DNA from: Acrocarpospora catenulata
GTDB lineage: Bacteria > Actinomycetota > Actinomycetes > Streptosporangiales > Streptosporangiaceae
DNA: 64,000 bases
Assembly (NCBI RefSeq): GCF_018476525.1
Contig: NZ_JAHCST010000015.1
Location: 107,630-171,629, forward strand
Direction: 5' to 3'
Shown here in pieces: positions 1-8,627 of this stretch. Under the pieces are notes generated by a model. It had not been told where the DNA came from. It saw nothing but the letters and a program-made list of their open reading frames with translations, and ran no database searches. Made by a program: the position numbers and the translations under genes. Numbering within the stretch: the first letter of the stretch is position 1; each line of letters opens with the position of its first letter.

Positions 1-30
1 GGTGGGGGTGGCGGCGACGCTGTGTCATTT

Positions 31-144
31 GCCGATCCTTCGGATCGGCGGGCTTGGCCGCCGGGGAGCCTGTGTCTTCCCTCCTCCGCTCTGGTCGCTG
101 CGCTCCCGCCGCTCCGTCAGTCCAGACACAGGCGCGGCCAAGCC
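31..144. repeat. Hairpin plus long imperfect inverted repeat upstream of the first gene
   Basis: Positions 31-49 form a perfect short hairpin (8-bp arms around TTC). Directly after it, 51-77 pairs with 124-144: the right arm is the reverse complement of the left arm apart from a 6-nt bulge (arm core GGCTTGGCCGC). The loop is GC-rich and has no convincing gene. It could be an intergenic REP-like repeat, a terminator for a gene left of the window, or part of the leader of the gene at 207. Only the pairing is seen directly. Confidence 0.55.
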
Positions 145-206
145 GAAACATACGACTAATGGTGCGGCGGTTGCCCATATTCGGACCCAGAAAGGAGACC
201 CTCGCA

Positions 207-1487
207 ATGTCGGAAATATCCGTTAAGTCGCCTAGGCGTGCGGCCACCGTCGTTGCGGGGGCCTTCTTCGCGGCAATCGTCCTCACTGCGGGCGCGACCC
301 TGATTCCCGCGTCGACCGAGAACATCCCGCAGCCCGCGGCGCCCGCCGTGGCGGTGGGGGCGCCCGGATCGATCCCCGCTCTCCAGGAACGGCTGCGGCG
401 GCTGCCCAAGGACGATGGTGCCTGGGGGGCGCTCGGCTCGGCCTACGTGCAGCAGGCCCGGATTTCCGGGGATCCTTCGTACTACCCGAAGGCCGAGCAG
501 GCGGTGGCGCGGTCGCTGGCGCTGCGGCCGGACGGGTTCGCCGGGCTCACCGCGCAGGCGACGCTGGCCGCCGGGCGGCACGACTTCGCCGCCGCCGTGC
601 GATACGCCGAGGAGGCCGTGGCCGCCAACCCCTACGGCTCCCTCGCCTACGGCGTGCTGGCCGACGCGCACACCCAGCTCGGCGCGTACTCCCAGGCCAG
701 CGAGGCGATCACCAGGATGATGGAGCTCGCCCCGGGTGTCTCCTCCTTCACGCGGGCCTCCTACGACGCCGAGATACACGGGGACCAGGTGACCGCGCGC
801 CGCATGCTGGAGTACGCGCTCCGCGACGCCTACCTCCCCGCCGACGTCGCCTTCTGCCAGAACTACCTGGGCGAGCTGGCCCTGCACGCCGGGGACCTCG
901 ACGAGGCCCGCAGGCGCTACGAGCTGGCCGTCGCCGCCGACCCCGCCTTCGTCCCCGCGCAGGCCGGGCTGGCCCGCACCGCCGCCCTGGCCGGCGACCT
1001 GACCGGCGCGGCCGCGCGGTACGCCGAGGTGACCGGCCGCCTGCCGCTGGCCCAGTACCTGGTCGAGTACGGCGAGGTGCTGGAACTCCTCGGCCGGGAC
1101 GCCGCCCCCCAGTGGCGGCTGCTGACCGCCCAGCGGGACCTGATGCGCGCCAACGGCGTGCACGACGACCTCACCTGGGCGGAGTACGAGGCCGACCACG
1201 GCTCCCCCGCCAAGGCCGTCGAGTACGCCAGGGCCGAGTACGCCCGCAACCCCAACCTGGTCGCCGCCGACGCCCTGGCCTGGGCCCTGCACCGGGACGG
1301 CAGGTCGGCCGAGGCGTTGCCGTACGCGGAGCAGGCCGCCGCCACCGGCTGGCGGAACGCGCTCTTCGCCCACCACCGGGCCGAGATCGAGAAGGCCCTC
1401 GGCCGCTCTTCGGACGCCGCCGCCCTGGTCAGGACGTACAACCCGCGCTTCACCCCGAAGCTCCCCGCTCTCCAGAGGTTCTCATGA
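207..1487 (+). CDS. TPR-repeat protein with N-terminal membrane anchor
   Basis: 426 residues. The ATG at 207 is chosen over upstream in-frame starts because AAAGGAGA lies 9 nt before it. Residues about 12-34 are hydrophobic (signal or anchor), followed by an Ala/Pro-rich linker and tetratricopeptide repeats to the end (repeated A-x-YAEEAVAANP and YELAVAADP type helices). TPR proteins are scaffolds; no catalytic motif is visible. The stop overlaps the start of the nickel/cobalt exporter gene (ATGA), so the two are translationally coupled, and the protein probably acts outside the membrane in metal transport or assembly. That role is inferred from the pairing only. Confidence 0.8.
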   Translation: MSEISVKSPRRAATVVAGAFFAAIVLTAGATLIPASTENIPQPAAPAVAVGAPGSIPALQERLRRLPKDDGAWGALGSAYVQQARISGDPSYYPKAEQAVARSLALRPDGFAGLTAQATLAAGRHDFAAAVRYAEEAVAANPYGSLAYGVLADAHTQLGAYSQASEAITRMMELAPGVSSFTRASYDAEIHGDQVTARRMLEYALRDAYLPADVAFCQNYLGELALHAGDLDEARRRYELAVAADPAFVPAQAGLARTAALAGDLTGAAARYAEVTGRLPLAQYLVEYGEVLELLGRDAAPQWRLLTAQRDLMRANGVHDDLTWAEYEADHGSPAKAVEYARAEYARNPNLVAADALAWALHRDGRSAEALPYAEQAAATGWRNALFAHHRAEIEKALGRSSDAAALVRTYNPRFTPKLPALQRFS

Positions 1488-3010
1488 TCGCCACCCGAAC
1501 CCTCGCCCGGATCGGCGGGGGGCTGCTGGCCACGCTGGCGCTCCTGCTCGGCGCCCCGGCCGTCGCCCAGGCGCACCCGCTGGGCAACTTCACCGTCAAC
1601 CACTACAACGGCCTGCGCCTGTACGCGGACCGGCTGGAGAACACGGCGGTGGTGGACGCCGCCGAACTCCCCACCCTCCAGGCCGAACCGGCGATCGACA
1701 CCGACGCCTCGGGCAGCGTCTCGCCCGCCGAGGCAAGCGCCCACGCCGACGCCGAGTGCGCCGGCCTGATCGCCGCCCAGACCCTCACCGTGAACGGCGC
1801 CGCCGCCCCCTGGCGGCTGGTGGGCGCGGAGTTCACCTACCACCCCGGCCAGGGCGGCCTGAAGACCAGCCGCCTGACCTGCTCCCTGGTCGCCGCCACC
1901 GCCCCGGCGGGCACGATCGAGTTCGCCGACACCTTCCTCGCCGACCGCCTCGGCTGGCGCGAACTCACCGTCGCCTCCGACACGGTACGGCTGACGCCCA
2001 CCGGCCTCCCCAGCACGAGCATCACCGACGAGCTGCGCACCTACCCGGACGACCTGCTCGCCTCCCCGCTCGACCAGCGCTCGGCCTCCCTCACCGTCAA
2101 CCCGGACGGCGAACTGCCGGGCACCGGGGTGGCCCTGCCCGGCATCACGGCTCCCGGGCCGATCGGCGACTGGCTGGCCGGGCTGGACCGCGCCTTCACC
2201 GGCCTGGTCGGGGCCGAGTCGCTGACGGTCCCGCTCGGCCTGCTCGCCGTGCTGCTGGCCGCCGTGCTCGGCGCGGGGCACGCGCTGATCCCCGGCCACG
2301 GCAAGACCATCATGGCCGCCTACCTGGCCGGTCGCCGGGGCCGCCCCCGGGACGCGCTGCTGGTCGGTGTGACCGTCACCGCCACCCACACCGTGGGGGT
2401 GCTGACCGTGGGCCTCCTGCTCAGCGCCTTCTCCGCGCTGACCGGGGACTCCCTGCTGGGCTGGCTGGGCCTGGCGAGCGGCCTGCTCATCATGGCGATC
2501 GGCGCCCGCATGCTGTGGACCGCAGTCAAGGGCGACACCCCCACCGGTCACGGACATGGGCACGGACATGGGCACGGGCATGGGCACGGGCACCACACCC
2601 ACGCAGCCGGGCAGGAGCACGCCACCGGAGCGGTGCTGGTTCTTGAGCGGGAACACCACCACCACGAGGTGGCGGAGAAGAAGACCCGCCGGTCGGGGCT
2701 CATCGGCATGGGAGTGGCGGGTGGCCTCGTCCCCAGCCCCTCCGCGCTCATCGTGCTGCTGGGCGCGATCGCTTTGGGCCGTACCTGGTTCGGCGTGGGC
2801 CTGGTCGCCGCGTACGGACTGGGCATGGCCGCCACGCTGACCGCCACGGGACTGCTGCTCGTCAAGCTGGCCGGCAGGCTCGACCGGCTGACGGCGGTCC
2901 GCGGCGGCCTGCCGGCCCGGATCTCCGCGCTCGCCCCGGCGGGCACCGCGCTGGTCGTCGTGGTGCTCGGCCTCGGCCTGGCCGTACGGTCGATCACCGG
3001 GGCGCTGTAA
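1484..3010 (+). CDS. NicO/RcnA-type nickel-cobalt transporter with His-rich loop
   Basis: 508 residues. Residues 1-30 look like a signal peptide ending in AQA, followed by HPLGNFTVN. Residues about 30-235 form an extracytoplasmic domain. The rest holds about six membrane helices with the family-like segment GHALIPGHGK near 264-275. A cytoplasmic loop at about 356-390 carries a (GH)n run and then HHTHAAGQEH and HHHHE, a typical Ni/Co-binding loop. NicO family members move Ni2+ or Co2+, most often outward. The gene overlaps the TPR gene by 4 nt. Direction of transport and choice of metal cannot be read from sequence. Confidence 0.85.
   Translation: MIATRTLARIGGGLLATLALLLGAPAVAQAHPLGNFTVNHYNGLRLYADRLENTAVVDAAELPTLQAEPAIDTDASGSVSPAEASAHADAECAGLIAAQTLTVNGAAAPWRLVGAEFTYHPGQGGLKTSRLTCSLVAATAPAGTIEFADTFLADRLGWRELTVASDTVRLTPTGLPSTSITDELRTYPDDLLASPLDQRSASLTVNPDGELPGTGVALPGITAPGPIGDWLAGLDRAFTGLVGAESLTVPLGLLAVLLAAVLGAGHALIPGHGKTIMAAYLAGRRGRPRDALLVGVTVTATHTVGVLTVGLLLSAFSALTGDSLLGWLGLASGLLIMAIGARMLWTAVKGDTPTGHGHGHGHGHGHGHGHHTHAAGQEHATGAVLVLEREHHHHEVAEKKTRRSGLIGMGVAGGLVPSPSALIVLLGAIALGRTWFGVGLVAAYGLGMAATLTATGLLLVKLAGRLDRLTAVRGGLPARISALAPAGTALVVVVLGLGLAVRSITGAL
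2545..2600 (+). repeat. Short in-gene tandem repeat encoding the (Gly-His)n loop
   Basis: Imperfect repeats of GGACATGGGCAC and GGGCATGGGCAC encode the Gly-His metal-binding run of the exporter. Such runs vary in copy number by slippage, so repeat length may differ between strains. Confidence 0.8.
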
Positions 3011-3057
3011 AGGGCGTGCGTTCGGCGACAGATCCACTACGCGGGCATACTGAACTT

Positions 3058-3741
3058 ATGACGGCCCGTACGCCCCTGGCACCCTTCTACCAGAGGGTTC
3101 TCGACCTGGTGTTCGACGCGGAGCCCGGATACGGGCTCTGCCTGACCGGGGCTTACGCGCTGCGCGCGCACGGGCTGGTGGATCGGCCGAGCAGGGGTCT
3201 GGACTTCGTCACGGTCAGCGAGACGCCGCTGGGCGACATAGCCGACGGCGTGGCGGACCGGTTGCGCGCGGACGGTCTTGACGTCAAGCAGCGTCCCGGA
3301 ACCCCGCTGGTGGCCAGGATGATCGCCTCGGAGCCGGTCACCGAACAGTCCTGCCCGGTGAACCTGCTGAAGGAGCCGCTGCAACGGCCGCCGGTGATCA
3401 TCGACGACCACCCGGTGGCCGACCTGGACGACATCGTGGGCATGAAGGTGGGCGCGGTGCTCAACCGCGCCCTCCCCCGCGACCTGATCGATGTGGCCGC
3501 CGTCAGCGAGTGGTACGCCTTCCCCGACCTGGAGCGCCTGGGCGCCCTGTTCGAGGACGGGTTCAACCCGCAGGAGCTCGCCTTCAAGCTGGAGACGGCC
3601 CAGATCTACGACGACGAGGCGTACGCGGAGTACGGCCTGGACAAGGAGCAGGCCACCAAGGTCCGCCGTTTCGCCCTGCTCTGGTACGAGGATCTCTCTA
3701 TGCGCCTGGCCGAAGAGGCCGACATCGACAGCTACGAATAG
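3058..3741 (+). CDS. AbiEii-like nucleotidyltransferase-fold protein, probably lacking a catalytic Asp
   Basis: 227 residues from the ATG at 3058; a GTG at 3016 is possible. The N-terminal region has the fold pattern of AbiEii/DUF1814 nucleotidyltransferases (LTGAYALRAHGL followed by SRGLDFVTVSE at residues about 45-54, then a DLDDIVGMKVGA helix and an LPRDLIDVAAV segment). In active relatives the motif reads D-x-D; here the first Asp position is Gly47 and only Asp49 remains. AbiEii enzymes are toxins of type IV toxin-antitoxin systems, but no AbiEi-like antitoxin lies beside it. It may be an inactive or repurposed orphan. Convergent with the next gene, 2 nt apart. Confidence 0.65.
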   Translation: MTARTPLAPFYQRVLDLVFDAEPGYGLCLTGAYALRAHGLVDRPSRGLDFVTVSETPLGDIADGVADRLRADGLDVKQRPGTPLVARMIASEPVTEQSCPVNLLKEPLQRPPVIIDDHPVADLDDIVGMKVGAVLNRALPRDLIDVAAVSEWYAFPDLERLGALFEDGFNPQELAFKLETAQIYDDEAYAEYGLDKEQATKVRRFALLWYEDLSMRLAEEADIDSYE

Positions 3742-3743
3742 GG

Positions 3744-4154
3744 TCAGCGCGGCTGGCCGATGTTGACCATCCAGGCGATGCCGTACCGGTCGACGCACTG
3801 GCCGAACTCGTCGCCCCACATCTGCTTCTCCAGCGGCATGGTCACGCTCCCGCTCTCGGAGAGCTGGTCCCAGTAGCCGCGGAGTTCGTCGCCGTCGTCG
3901 CCGCTGAGGCTGATGGTGATGTTGTTGCCGGGGTTGTGCTCGAAGCCGGGCGCGGTGTCGGAGCCCATCAGGGTGAACCCGCTGGGGGTCTCCAGCATGG
4001 CGTGCATGACCTTGCTCGCCAGGTCGTCGTCGACGGTGCCGAAGTCGCCGAAGGTGTTCATCGCGAGTTCGCCGCCGAAGACGCCCTGGTAGAACTCCAT
4101 GGCCTCGCGGGCGTTGCCGTCGAAGGAGATATACGGATTGAGACGAGATGGCAT
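3744..4154 (-). CDS. VOC superfamily PhnB-like protein
   Basis: 136 residues, the usual length for this group. N-terminal PYISFDGNAREAMEFYQGVF is the hallmark of PhnB-like vicinal-oxygen-chelate proteins, and the C-terminal FGQCVDRYGIAWMVN completes the second beta-alpha-beta module. Such proteins are often called 3-demethylubiquinone methyltransferase-like or glyoxalase-like, but substrates are rarely known. AAAGGATGATCTAA before the ATG gives a good ribosome site. It appears to be a single-gene unit. Confidence 0.85.
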   Translation of the reverse strand: MPSRLNPYISFDGNAREAMEFYQGVFGGELAMNTFGDFGTVDDDLASKVMHAMLETPSGFTLMGSDTAPGFEHNPGNNITISLSGDDGDELRGYWDQLSESGSVTMPLEKQMWGDEFGQCVDRYGIAWMVNIGQPR

Positions 4155-4235
4155 TTAGATCATCCTTTCGTGACTCGCCCAATCTTTTCAGAGCGCCCGG
4201 AACGTCAACAATGAAACGTGGGTAAACAGCTGCCC

Positions 4236-4988
4236 TCAACAGGAAAGATCATGCCGTCCTGAGACGAATTCCTGAAAAGAGATCTTGGCTCTGATGACCG
4301 GCCGCCGCCACCGGTCCTCCCGGCGAACGGCCCGCGCCATTTTGCCGGGTTTCGGGCGTCTTGCCCGGGGCGAATAGAACCAGTGCGCCCACGGCGATCC
4401 GGGCCGGGCCAGCCGGAGCGCCCCGACGTACCCGAAGACCGGCACGAACAGCCCGAGCAGGCCGCTCCAGATCTTGCCCTTGAGCAGGGTGACCACCGCG
4501 AACAGCAGGTTGAGCACCAGGAAGCCGGCTCCCGCCCAGTCCACCAGCACGGTCGGGTGGAAGTCCAGCGGGCGGCGGCCGACCAGCAGCAGCCCGGTGG
4601 CGGCCACCGCGATGAACACGGCGTCCACCGAGGTGCGGCCCTCCTCCGACCAGTAGACGTCGCGCAGGTGCAGAATGAGCGCGAACTCGTCGAGCACCAG
4701 GGCCGAGCCGACCCCGAAGACGGCGGCGGCGACGACGTGCCAGCCGACCGACAGCCCCGACACGATCAGGCTCGCCACCCCGCCGAGCAGCATCAGCACC
4801 ACTCCGAACACCACGTGGTGGATGTGCATCGCGCCGACATTGACGTTCTTGAACCACCAGCGGGTGTTGGCCCGGATCAGACGGACGTTGATCCGGGTGA
4901 AGACGAAGGCGACGATCAGTGCCACGAAGAAGGCGAAGAGCGGGAGCCGTTGCGTGTCGATGATGCCGCGCTGGAAGAGTTCGCCCAT
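4236..4988 (-). CDS. Conserved multi-pass membrane protein of unknown function
   Basis: 250 residues from the ATG at 4988 (MGELFQRG); the longer reading from a TTG at 5039 is less likely. About five to six hydrophobic segments are visible (for example LPLFAFFVALIVAFVF, HHVVFGVVLMLLGG and VVAAAVFGVGSALVL). The motif MHIHHVVFG near the second helix and the polar DEFALILHLRDVYW segment between helices stand out and could bind metal or lipid. A basic tail follows. The family function is not known to me. It lies downstream of the regulator gene at 5071 on the same strand, with an 82-nt gap. Confidence 0.7.
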   Translation of the reverse strand: MGELFQRGIIDTQRLPLFAFFVALIVAFVFTRINVRLIRANTRWWFKNVNVGAMHIHHVVFGVVLMLLGGVASLIVSGLSVGWHVVAAAVFGVGSALVLDEFALILHLRDVYWSEEGRTSVDAVFIAVAATGLLLVGRRPLDFHPTVLVDWAGAGFLVLNLLFAVVTLLKGKIWSGLLGLFVPVFGYVGALRLARPGSPWAHWFYSPRARRPKPGKMARAVRREDRWRRPVIRAKISFQEFVSGRHDLSC

Positions 4989-5070
4989 GTCAAAAGCCTT
5001 GAAAACCCTTATGACCCCGAAAACCCCCGATCGCGACAAACACCGCGTTTAGCCCGGAACCCGATGGTAC

Positions 5071-5793
5071 CTACGCCAGGAACCCGCGGAGCAGCGCCGC
5101 GGTGCCCTCCAGGTGTTCGGCCACGGCCTGACGCGCGCGGTCGGGGTCGCGGTCCAGAATGGCGGCGACGATGGCGGCGTGCTGGGCGGCCGAGTGCTGG
5201 ATGTTGAAGCCGATCATGGGGATGGCGTTGAGCAGGTCGGTGACCCGCAGCCGGGCGTCGGCGCAGGCGGCGGCGAGCAGCGAGGAGCCGGTCAGCTCGG
5301 CGATGCACAGATGGAAGGCGGTGTCCAGGCGCCGGTAGTCGCCCGGGCCCGCCTCGTTCACCTCGGCCAGGCGGCGCCGGAGCAGGGCCGCCTGCTCGGG
5401 GGTGAGCTCGGTGTCGGCGAGCACCTGGGCGGCTCCGCACTCCACGGCCATCCGGAACATCAGGGCGTCCTCCAGCTCGCTCTGGCCCATCGCGTTCACG
5501 ACCTGGCGGAGCGCGCCCTGGCTGGGGTGGGGGGGCTGGTAGACGACGAAGGCGCCGCCGTACCGGCCGCGGCGCACGTCGAGGTAACCGGCCTCCTGGA
5601 GGGCGCGGATGGCCTCGCGCAGGGTCACCCGGCTGATGCCGAGCTGGGCGGCGAGCTCCCGTTCCGGCGGCATACGCGCCCCGTGCGGGACCACGCCCAG
5701 CTTGATGGCCTGGAGCAGGCGTTCGACGGTCTCCTCGAAGGCGTTGCCGGCACGTACCGGGCGGAGTAACGGAAGGAGCGGAGTTTCACTCAT
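5071..5793 (-). CDS. FadR-subfamily GntR transcriptional regulator of the amine pathway
   Basis: 240 residues. N-terminal winged helix (PPERELAAQLGISRVTLREAIRALQEAGYLDVRRGRYGGAFV at about 42-84) joined to an all-helical FCD ligand domain with metal-binding His/Asp pattern (DTAFHLCIAELT, and SAAQHAAIVAAI near 210). FadR-type GntR proteins release DNA when a carboxylic-acid metabolite binds. The gene is divergent from the GS-like ligase at 5921 over a 127-bp gap, so it very probably controls that pathway and itself. Confidence 0.88.
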   Translation of the reverse strand: MSETPLLPLLRPVRAGNAFEETVERLLQAIKLGVVPHGARMPPERELAAQLGISRVTLREAIRALQEAGYLDVRRGRYGGAFVVYQPPHPSQGALRQVVNAMGQSELEDALMFRMAVECGAAQVLADTELTPEQAALLRRRLAEVNEAGPGDYRRLDTAFHLCIAELTGSSLLAAACADARLRVTDLLNAIPMIGFNIQHSAAQHAAIVAAILDRDPDRARQAVAEHLEGTAALLRGFLA

Positions 5794-5820
5794 GGGTCAC
5801 CTCCCAGGAACTCCCTCCAA

Positions 5821-5900
5821 ATGGTCCAAGATTAGCCCAATCCGCAGTTGACGAGCCGCCGGGGCGGGTGCTTGCATGCCTCCATTGGTCTGATTCCAGA
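5821..5900. promoter_or_regulatory. Candidate operator region between FadR-type regulator and GS-like gene
   Basis: In the divergent gap, TGGTCTGATTCCA (within 5884-5900) has inverted TGG/CCA arms and a related ATGGTCCAAGATTA lies at 5821. FadR-type regulators bind short palindromes of the TGGT-N-ACCA class, so these are reasonable sites. The match is weak; footprinting or comparison with orthologous promoters would decide. Confidence 0.3.
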
Positions 5901-5920
5901 CTTTTAGAAAGGACCCGCGC

Positions 5921-7267
5921 GTGCTGACTGTGGAGCAGCTTCGGGTGGAAGCCGAGGCCGGCCGGATCGACACCGTGCTGCTGGGCGTCACCGACATGCA
6001 GGGGCGGCTCCAGGGCAAACGACTCGCCGCGCGGTACTTCCTGGAGGAGGTCCTCGGGCACGCCGCCGAAGGCTGCAACTACCTGCTCGCCGTGGACGTC
6101 GAGATGAACACCGTCGGCGGGTACGCGATGTCCTCCTGGGAGCGCGGCTACGGCGACTTCGTGATGCGCCCCGACCTGGACACGCTCCGCCGGATCCCGT
6201 GGCACGAGGGCACCGCGCTGCTCCTGGGCGACCTGGTCTGGGAGGACGGCTCGGACGTGACGGCCTCGCCCCGGCAGATCCTCCGCCGCCAGCTGGCCCG
6301 CCTGGCCGAGCGCGGCTGGACCGCGTACGTCGGGACCGAGCTGGAGTTCTGCGTCTACAACGACAGTTACGAGCAGGCGTGGCAGAAGGGGTATCGCGAC
6401 ATGAACCCCACCAACCTCTACAACGTGGACTACTCGCTGATGGGCACCGCCCGGATCGAGCCGCTGCTGCGCCGCATCCGGCTGGGCATGGAGGGCGCCG
6501 GACTGTACGTGGAGTCGGCCAAGGGCGAGTGCAACCTGGGCCAGCACGAGATCGCGTTCCGCTTCGCCGACGCCCTGACCACCTGTGACAACCACAGCAT
6601 CTACAAGAACGGCGCCAAGGAGATCGCGTCCCAGGAGGGTAAGTCGATCACCTTCATGGCCAAGCCGAACCAGCGCGAGGGCAACTCCTGCCACATCCAC
6701 ATCTCGTTAAGGGACGATGACGGCACCCCGGTGATGGCCGGTGACGGGCCGCACGGCCTGTCCAAGATCGGCGAGCACTTCATCGCCGGGCAACTCGCGG
6801 CGCTGCGCGAGCTCACCCTCTTCTACGCGCCCAACATCAACTCCTACAAGCGGTTCGTCGAGGGCTCCTTCGCCCCCACCGCCGTCAAATGGGGCATCGA
6901 CAACCGCACCTGCTCCTTCCGCCTGGTCGGCCACGGTCCCTCGCTCCGGGTGGAGAACCGGGTGCCCGGCGGGGACGTCAACCCGTACCTGTCGGTGGCG
7001 GCGCTGGTGGCGGCCGGGCTCAAGGGCATCGAGGAGGAGCTGCCGCTTGAGGAGGCGTTCGCCGGGAACGCCTACGTGTCCGATGCCGAGCGGGTGCCGA
7101 GCACGCTGCGGGAGGCGCTGGAACTTTTCCACAGGTCGGAGCTGGCGGTCTCGGCGTTCGGGCAGGATGTGGTGGACCACTACGGCAACTACGCCCGGGT
7201 GGAGCTGGCCGCCTTCGACGCGGCGGTCACCGACTGGGAGATGTATCGGGGGTTCGAACGGCTGTGA
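5921..7267 (+). CDS. Glutamine-synthetase-fold gamma-glutamyl-amine ligase
   Basis: 448 residues from GTG 5921 with GAAAGGA upstream. GS beta-grasp N-domain followed by the catalytic domain: GTELEFCVYND (metal-binding Glu), KGECNLGQHEIAFR, the CHIHISL metal/ATP segment, and NRTCSFRLVGHGPSLRVENR. The family adds the gamma-carboxyl of glutamate to an amine using ATP. The setting (aldehyde dehydrogenase, SDR and gamma-glutamyl hydrolase, no nitrogen-control genes) points to a PuuA/GlnA3/GlnA4-type catabolic ligase rather than housekeeping GS. An SDR in place of a PuuB-like oxidase favours an amino alcohol such as ethanolamine, an inference. It overlaps the next gene by 4 nt. Confidence 0.85.
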   Translation: MLTVEQLRVEAEAGRIDTVLLGVTDMQGRLQGKRLAARYFLEEVLGHAAEGCNYLLAVDVEMNTVGGYAMSSWERGYGDFVMRPDLDTLRRIPWHEGTALLLGDLVWEDGSDVTASPRQILRRQLARLAERGWTAYVGTELEFCVYNDSYEQAWQKGYRDMNPTNLYNVDYSLMGTARIEPLLRRIRLGMEGAGLYVESAKGECNLGQHEIAFRFADALTTCDNHSIYKNGAKEIASQEGKSITFMAKPNQREGNSCHIHISLRDDDGTPVMAGDGPHGLSKIGEHFIAGQLAALRELTLFYAPNINSYKRFVEGSFAPTAVKWGIDNRTCSFRLVGHGPSLRVENRVPGGDVNPYLSVAALVAAGLKGIEEELPLEEAFAGNAYVSDAERVPSTLREALELFHRSELAVSAFGQDVVDHYGNYARVELAAFDAAVTDWEMYRGFERL

Positions 7268-8619
7268 AGATCGTCAATCCGGCCACCGAGGAGGTTCTGG
7301 CCGAGATCGAGGCGGCCGACGCCGCCGAGGTCGACCGGGCGGTGGCCCGGGCCAGGCAGGCCTTCCGCGCCTGGCGGGAGGTGGCGCCCGGGGACCGGGC
7401 GCGCCTGCTGCGGGCCTTCGCCCGGCAGGTGGAGGAGCACGCCGAGGAGCTGGCCCAGCTGGAGATCACCAACGCCGGCCACACCGTGGGCAACGCGCGC
7501 TGGGAGGCGGGCAACGTCCGCGACGTGCTGCACTTCTACGCGGGCGCGCCGGAGCGCAACCACGGCAAGCAGATCCCGGTGCCCGGCGGAATCGACGTGA
7601 CCTTCCAGGAACCGCTGGGCGTGGTCGGGGTGATCGTGCCGTGGAACTTCCCCATGGTGATCATGACCTGGGGGGTGGCGCCGGCGCTGGCGGCCGGGAA
7701 CACGGTGATCGTGAAACCGGCCGAGTACACCCCGCTGACCGCGCTGCGGCTGGCGGAGCTGGCCCTGGCCGCCGGCCTCCCCGAGGGGGTGCTCCAGGTC
7801 CTGCCTGGAGTGGGGGAGGTCGCCGGGGCCCGTCTGGTCGACCATCCCGACGTGGGGAAGATCGTCTTCACCGGCTCCACCGAGGTCGGCAAGGAGATCG
7901 CCGCCAAGGCCGCCGGGCAGGTCAAGCGGGTCACCCTGGAGCTGGGCGGCAAGAGCGCCAACATCGTCTTCGCCGACGCCGACCTGGACAAGGCCGCCCG
8001 CGCCGCCCCCATGGCGGTCTTCGACAACTCCGGCCAGGACTGCTGCGCGCGGTCCAGGATCCTGGTGGAGCGTTCCGTTCACGAGGAATTCCTGGCCAGG
8101 CTCACGGCGGAGGTCGCCGGCCTGAAGGTGGGCGACCCGCACGACCCCGGCACCGCGATGGGCCCCCTGATCAGCGCCGAGCACCGGGCCCGGGTGGCCT
8201 CCTACGTCACCGAGCCGTACTTCCAGGGCGCCTGCCCGGCCGGGCCGGGTTTCTGGTTCCCGGCCACGGTGCTCACCGGCGACCAGGACCGGGCCTTCCA
8301 CGAGGAGGTCTTCGGACCGGTCGTCTCGGTGGTCCCGTTCGACGGCGAGGCCGAGGCGATCCGGATCGCCAACGACACGGCGTACGGGTTGTCCGGGTCG
8401 ATCTGGACCCGGGATCTGGGCCGGGCGCTGCGGGTGGCGCGGGCGGTGGAGGCGGGGAACCTCTCGGTCAACTCCAACTCCAGCGTCCGGTACTGGACGC
8501 CGTTCGGCGGCTTCAAACAGTCCGGCCTTGGCCGGGAACTCGGCCCAGACGCACTCGCCGCGTTCACCGAGACCAAGAACGTCTTTTTTTCGTCGAACGA
8601 CTTCTTCGCATCGGAGTGA
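7264..8619 (+). CDS. NAD(P)-dependent aldehyde dehydrogenase of the gamma-glutamyl pathway
   Basis: 451 residues; GTG start overlapping the ligase stop. Shows VPWNFPM, the cofactor-binding FTGSTEVGKEIA, the general-base Glu in LELGGKSAN, catalytic Cys260 in SGQDCCARSR, and the C-terminal WTPFGGFKQSGLGRELG. It would oxidise a gamma-glutamyl-amino aldehyde to the acid, equivalent to PuuC. It is shorter than the common 480-500 residues, mainly at the segment ASYVTEPYFQGACPAGPG, a compact form I believe normal for this actinobacterial subgroup. Confidence 0.88.
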   Translation: MKIVNPATEEVLAEIEAADAAEVDRAVARARQAFRAWREVAPGDRARLLRAFARQVEEHAEELAQLEITNAGHTVGNARWEAGNVRDVLHFYAGAPERNHGKQIPVPGGIDVTFQEPLGVVGVIVPWNFPMVIMTWGVAPALAAGNTVIVKPAEYTPLTALRLAELALAAGLPEGVLQVLPGVGEVAGARLVDHPDVGKIVFTGSTEVGKEIAAKAAGQVKRVTLELGGKSANIVFADADLDKAARAAPMAVFDNSGQDCCARSRILVERSVHEEFLARLTAEVAGLKVGDPHDPGTAMGPLISAEHRARVASYVTEPYFQGACPAGPGFWFPATVLTGDQDRAFHEEVFGPVVSVVPFDGEAEAIRIANDTAYGLSGSIWTRDLGRALRVARAVEAGNLSVNSNSSVRYWTPFGGFKQSGLGRELGPDALAAFTETKNVFFSSNDFFASE

Positions 8620-8627
8620 GAGCACAC

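Noticed and set aside
2545-2600. Regular short repeats resembling a CRISPR or minisatellite.
   Set aside because: They are in-frame (GH)n codons inside the nickel-cobalt exporter; no spacers exist.
917-3037. Long opposite-strand reading frames over the TPR and NicO genes.
   Set aside because: Low-complexity Gly/Ala/Arg/Gln-rich text typical of antisense frames in high-GC DNA; the plus-strand frames carry clear domains.
5921-7267. Housekeeping glutamine synthetase glnA.
   Set aside because: Context is catabolic and lacks nitrogen-assimilation genes; a gamma-glutamyl-amine ligase explains the neighbours better.
7264-8619. The aldehyde dehydrogenase is about 40 residues shorter than usual, so an internal deletion was suspected.
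   Set aside because: The short segment keeps sensible structure (YVTEPYFQGACPAGPG) and I believe it matches the compact form of this subgroup; all catalytic motifs are present. I did not count it among the damaged genes.
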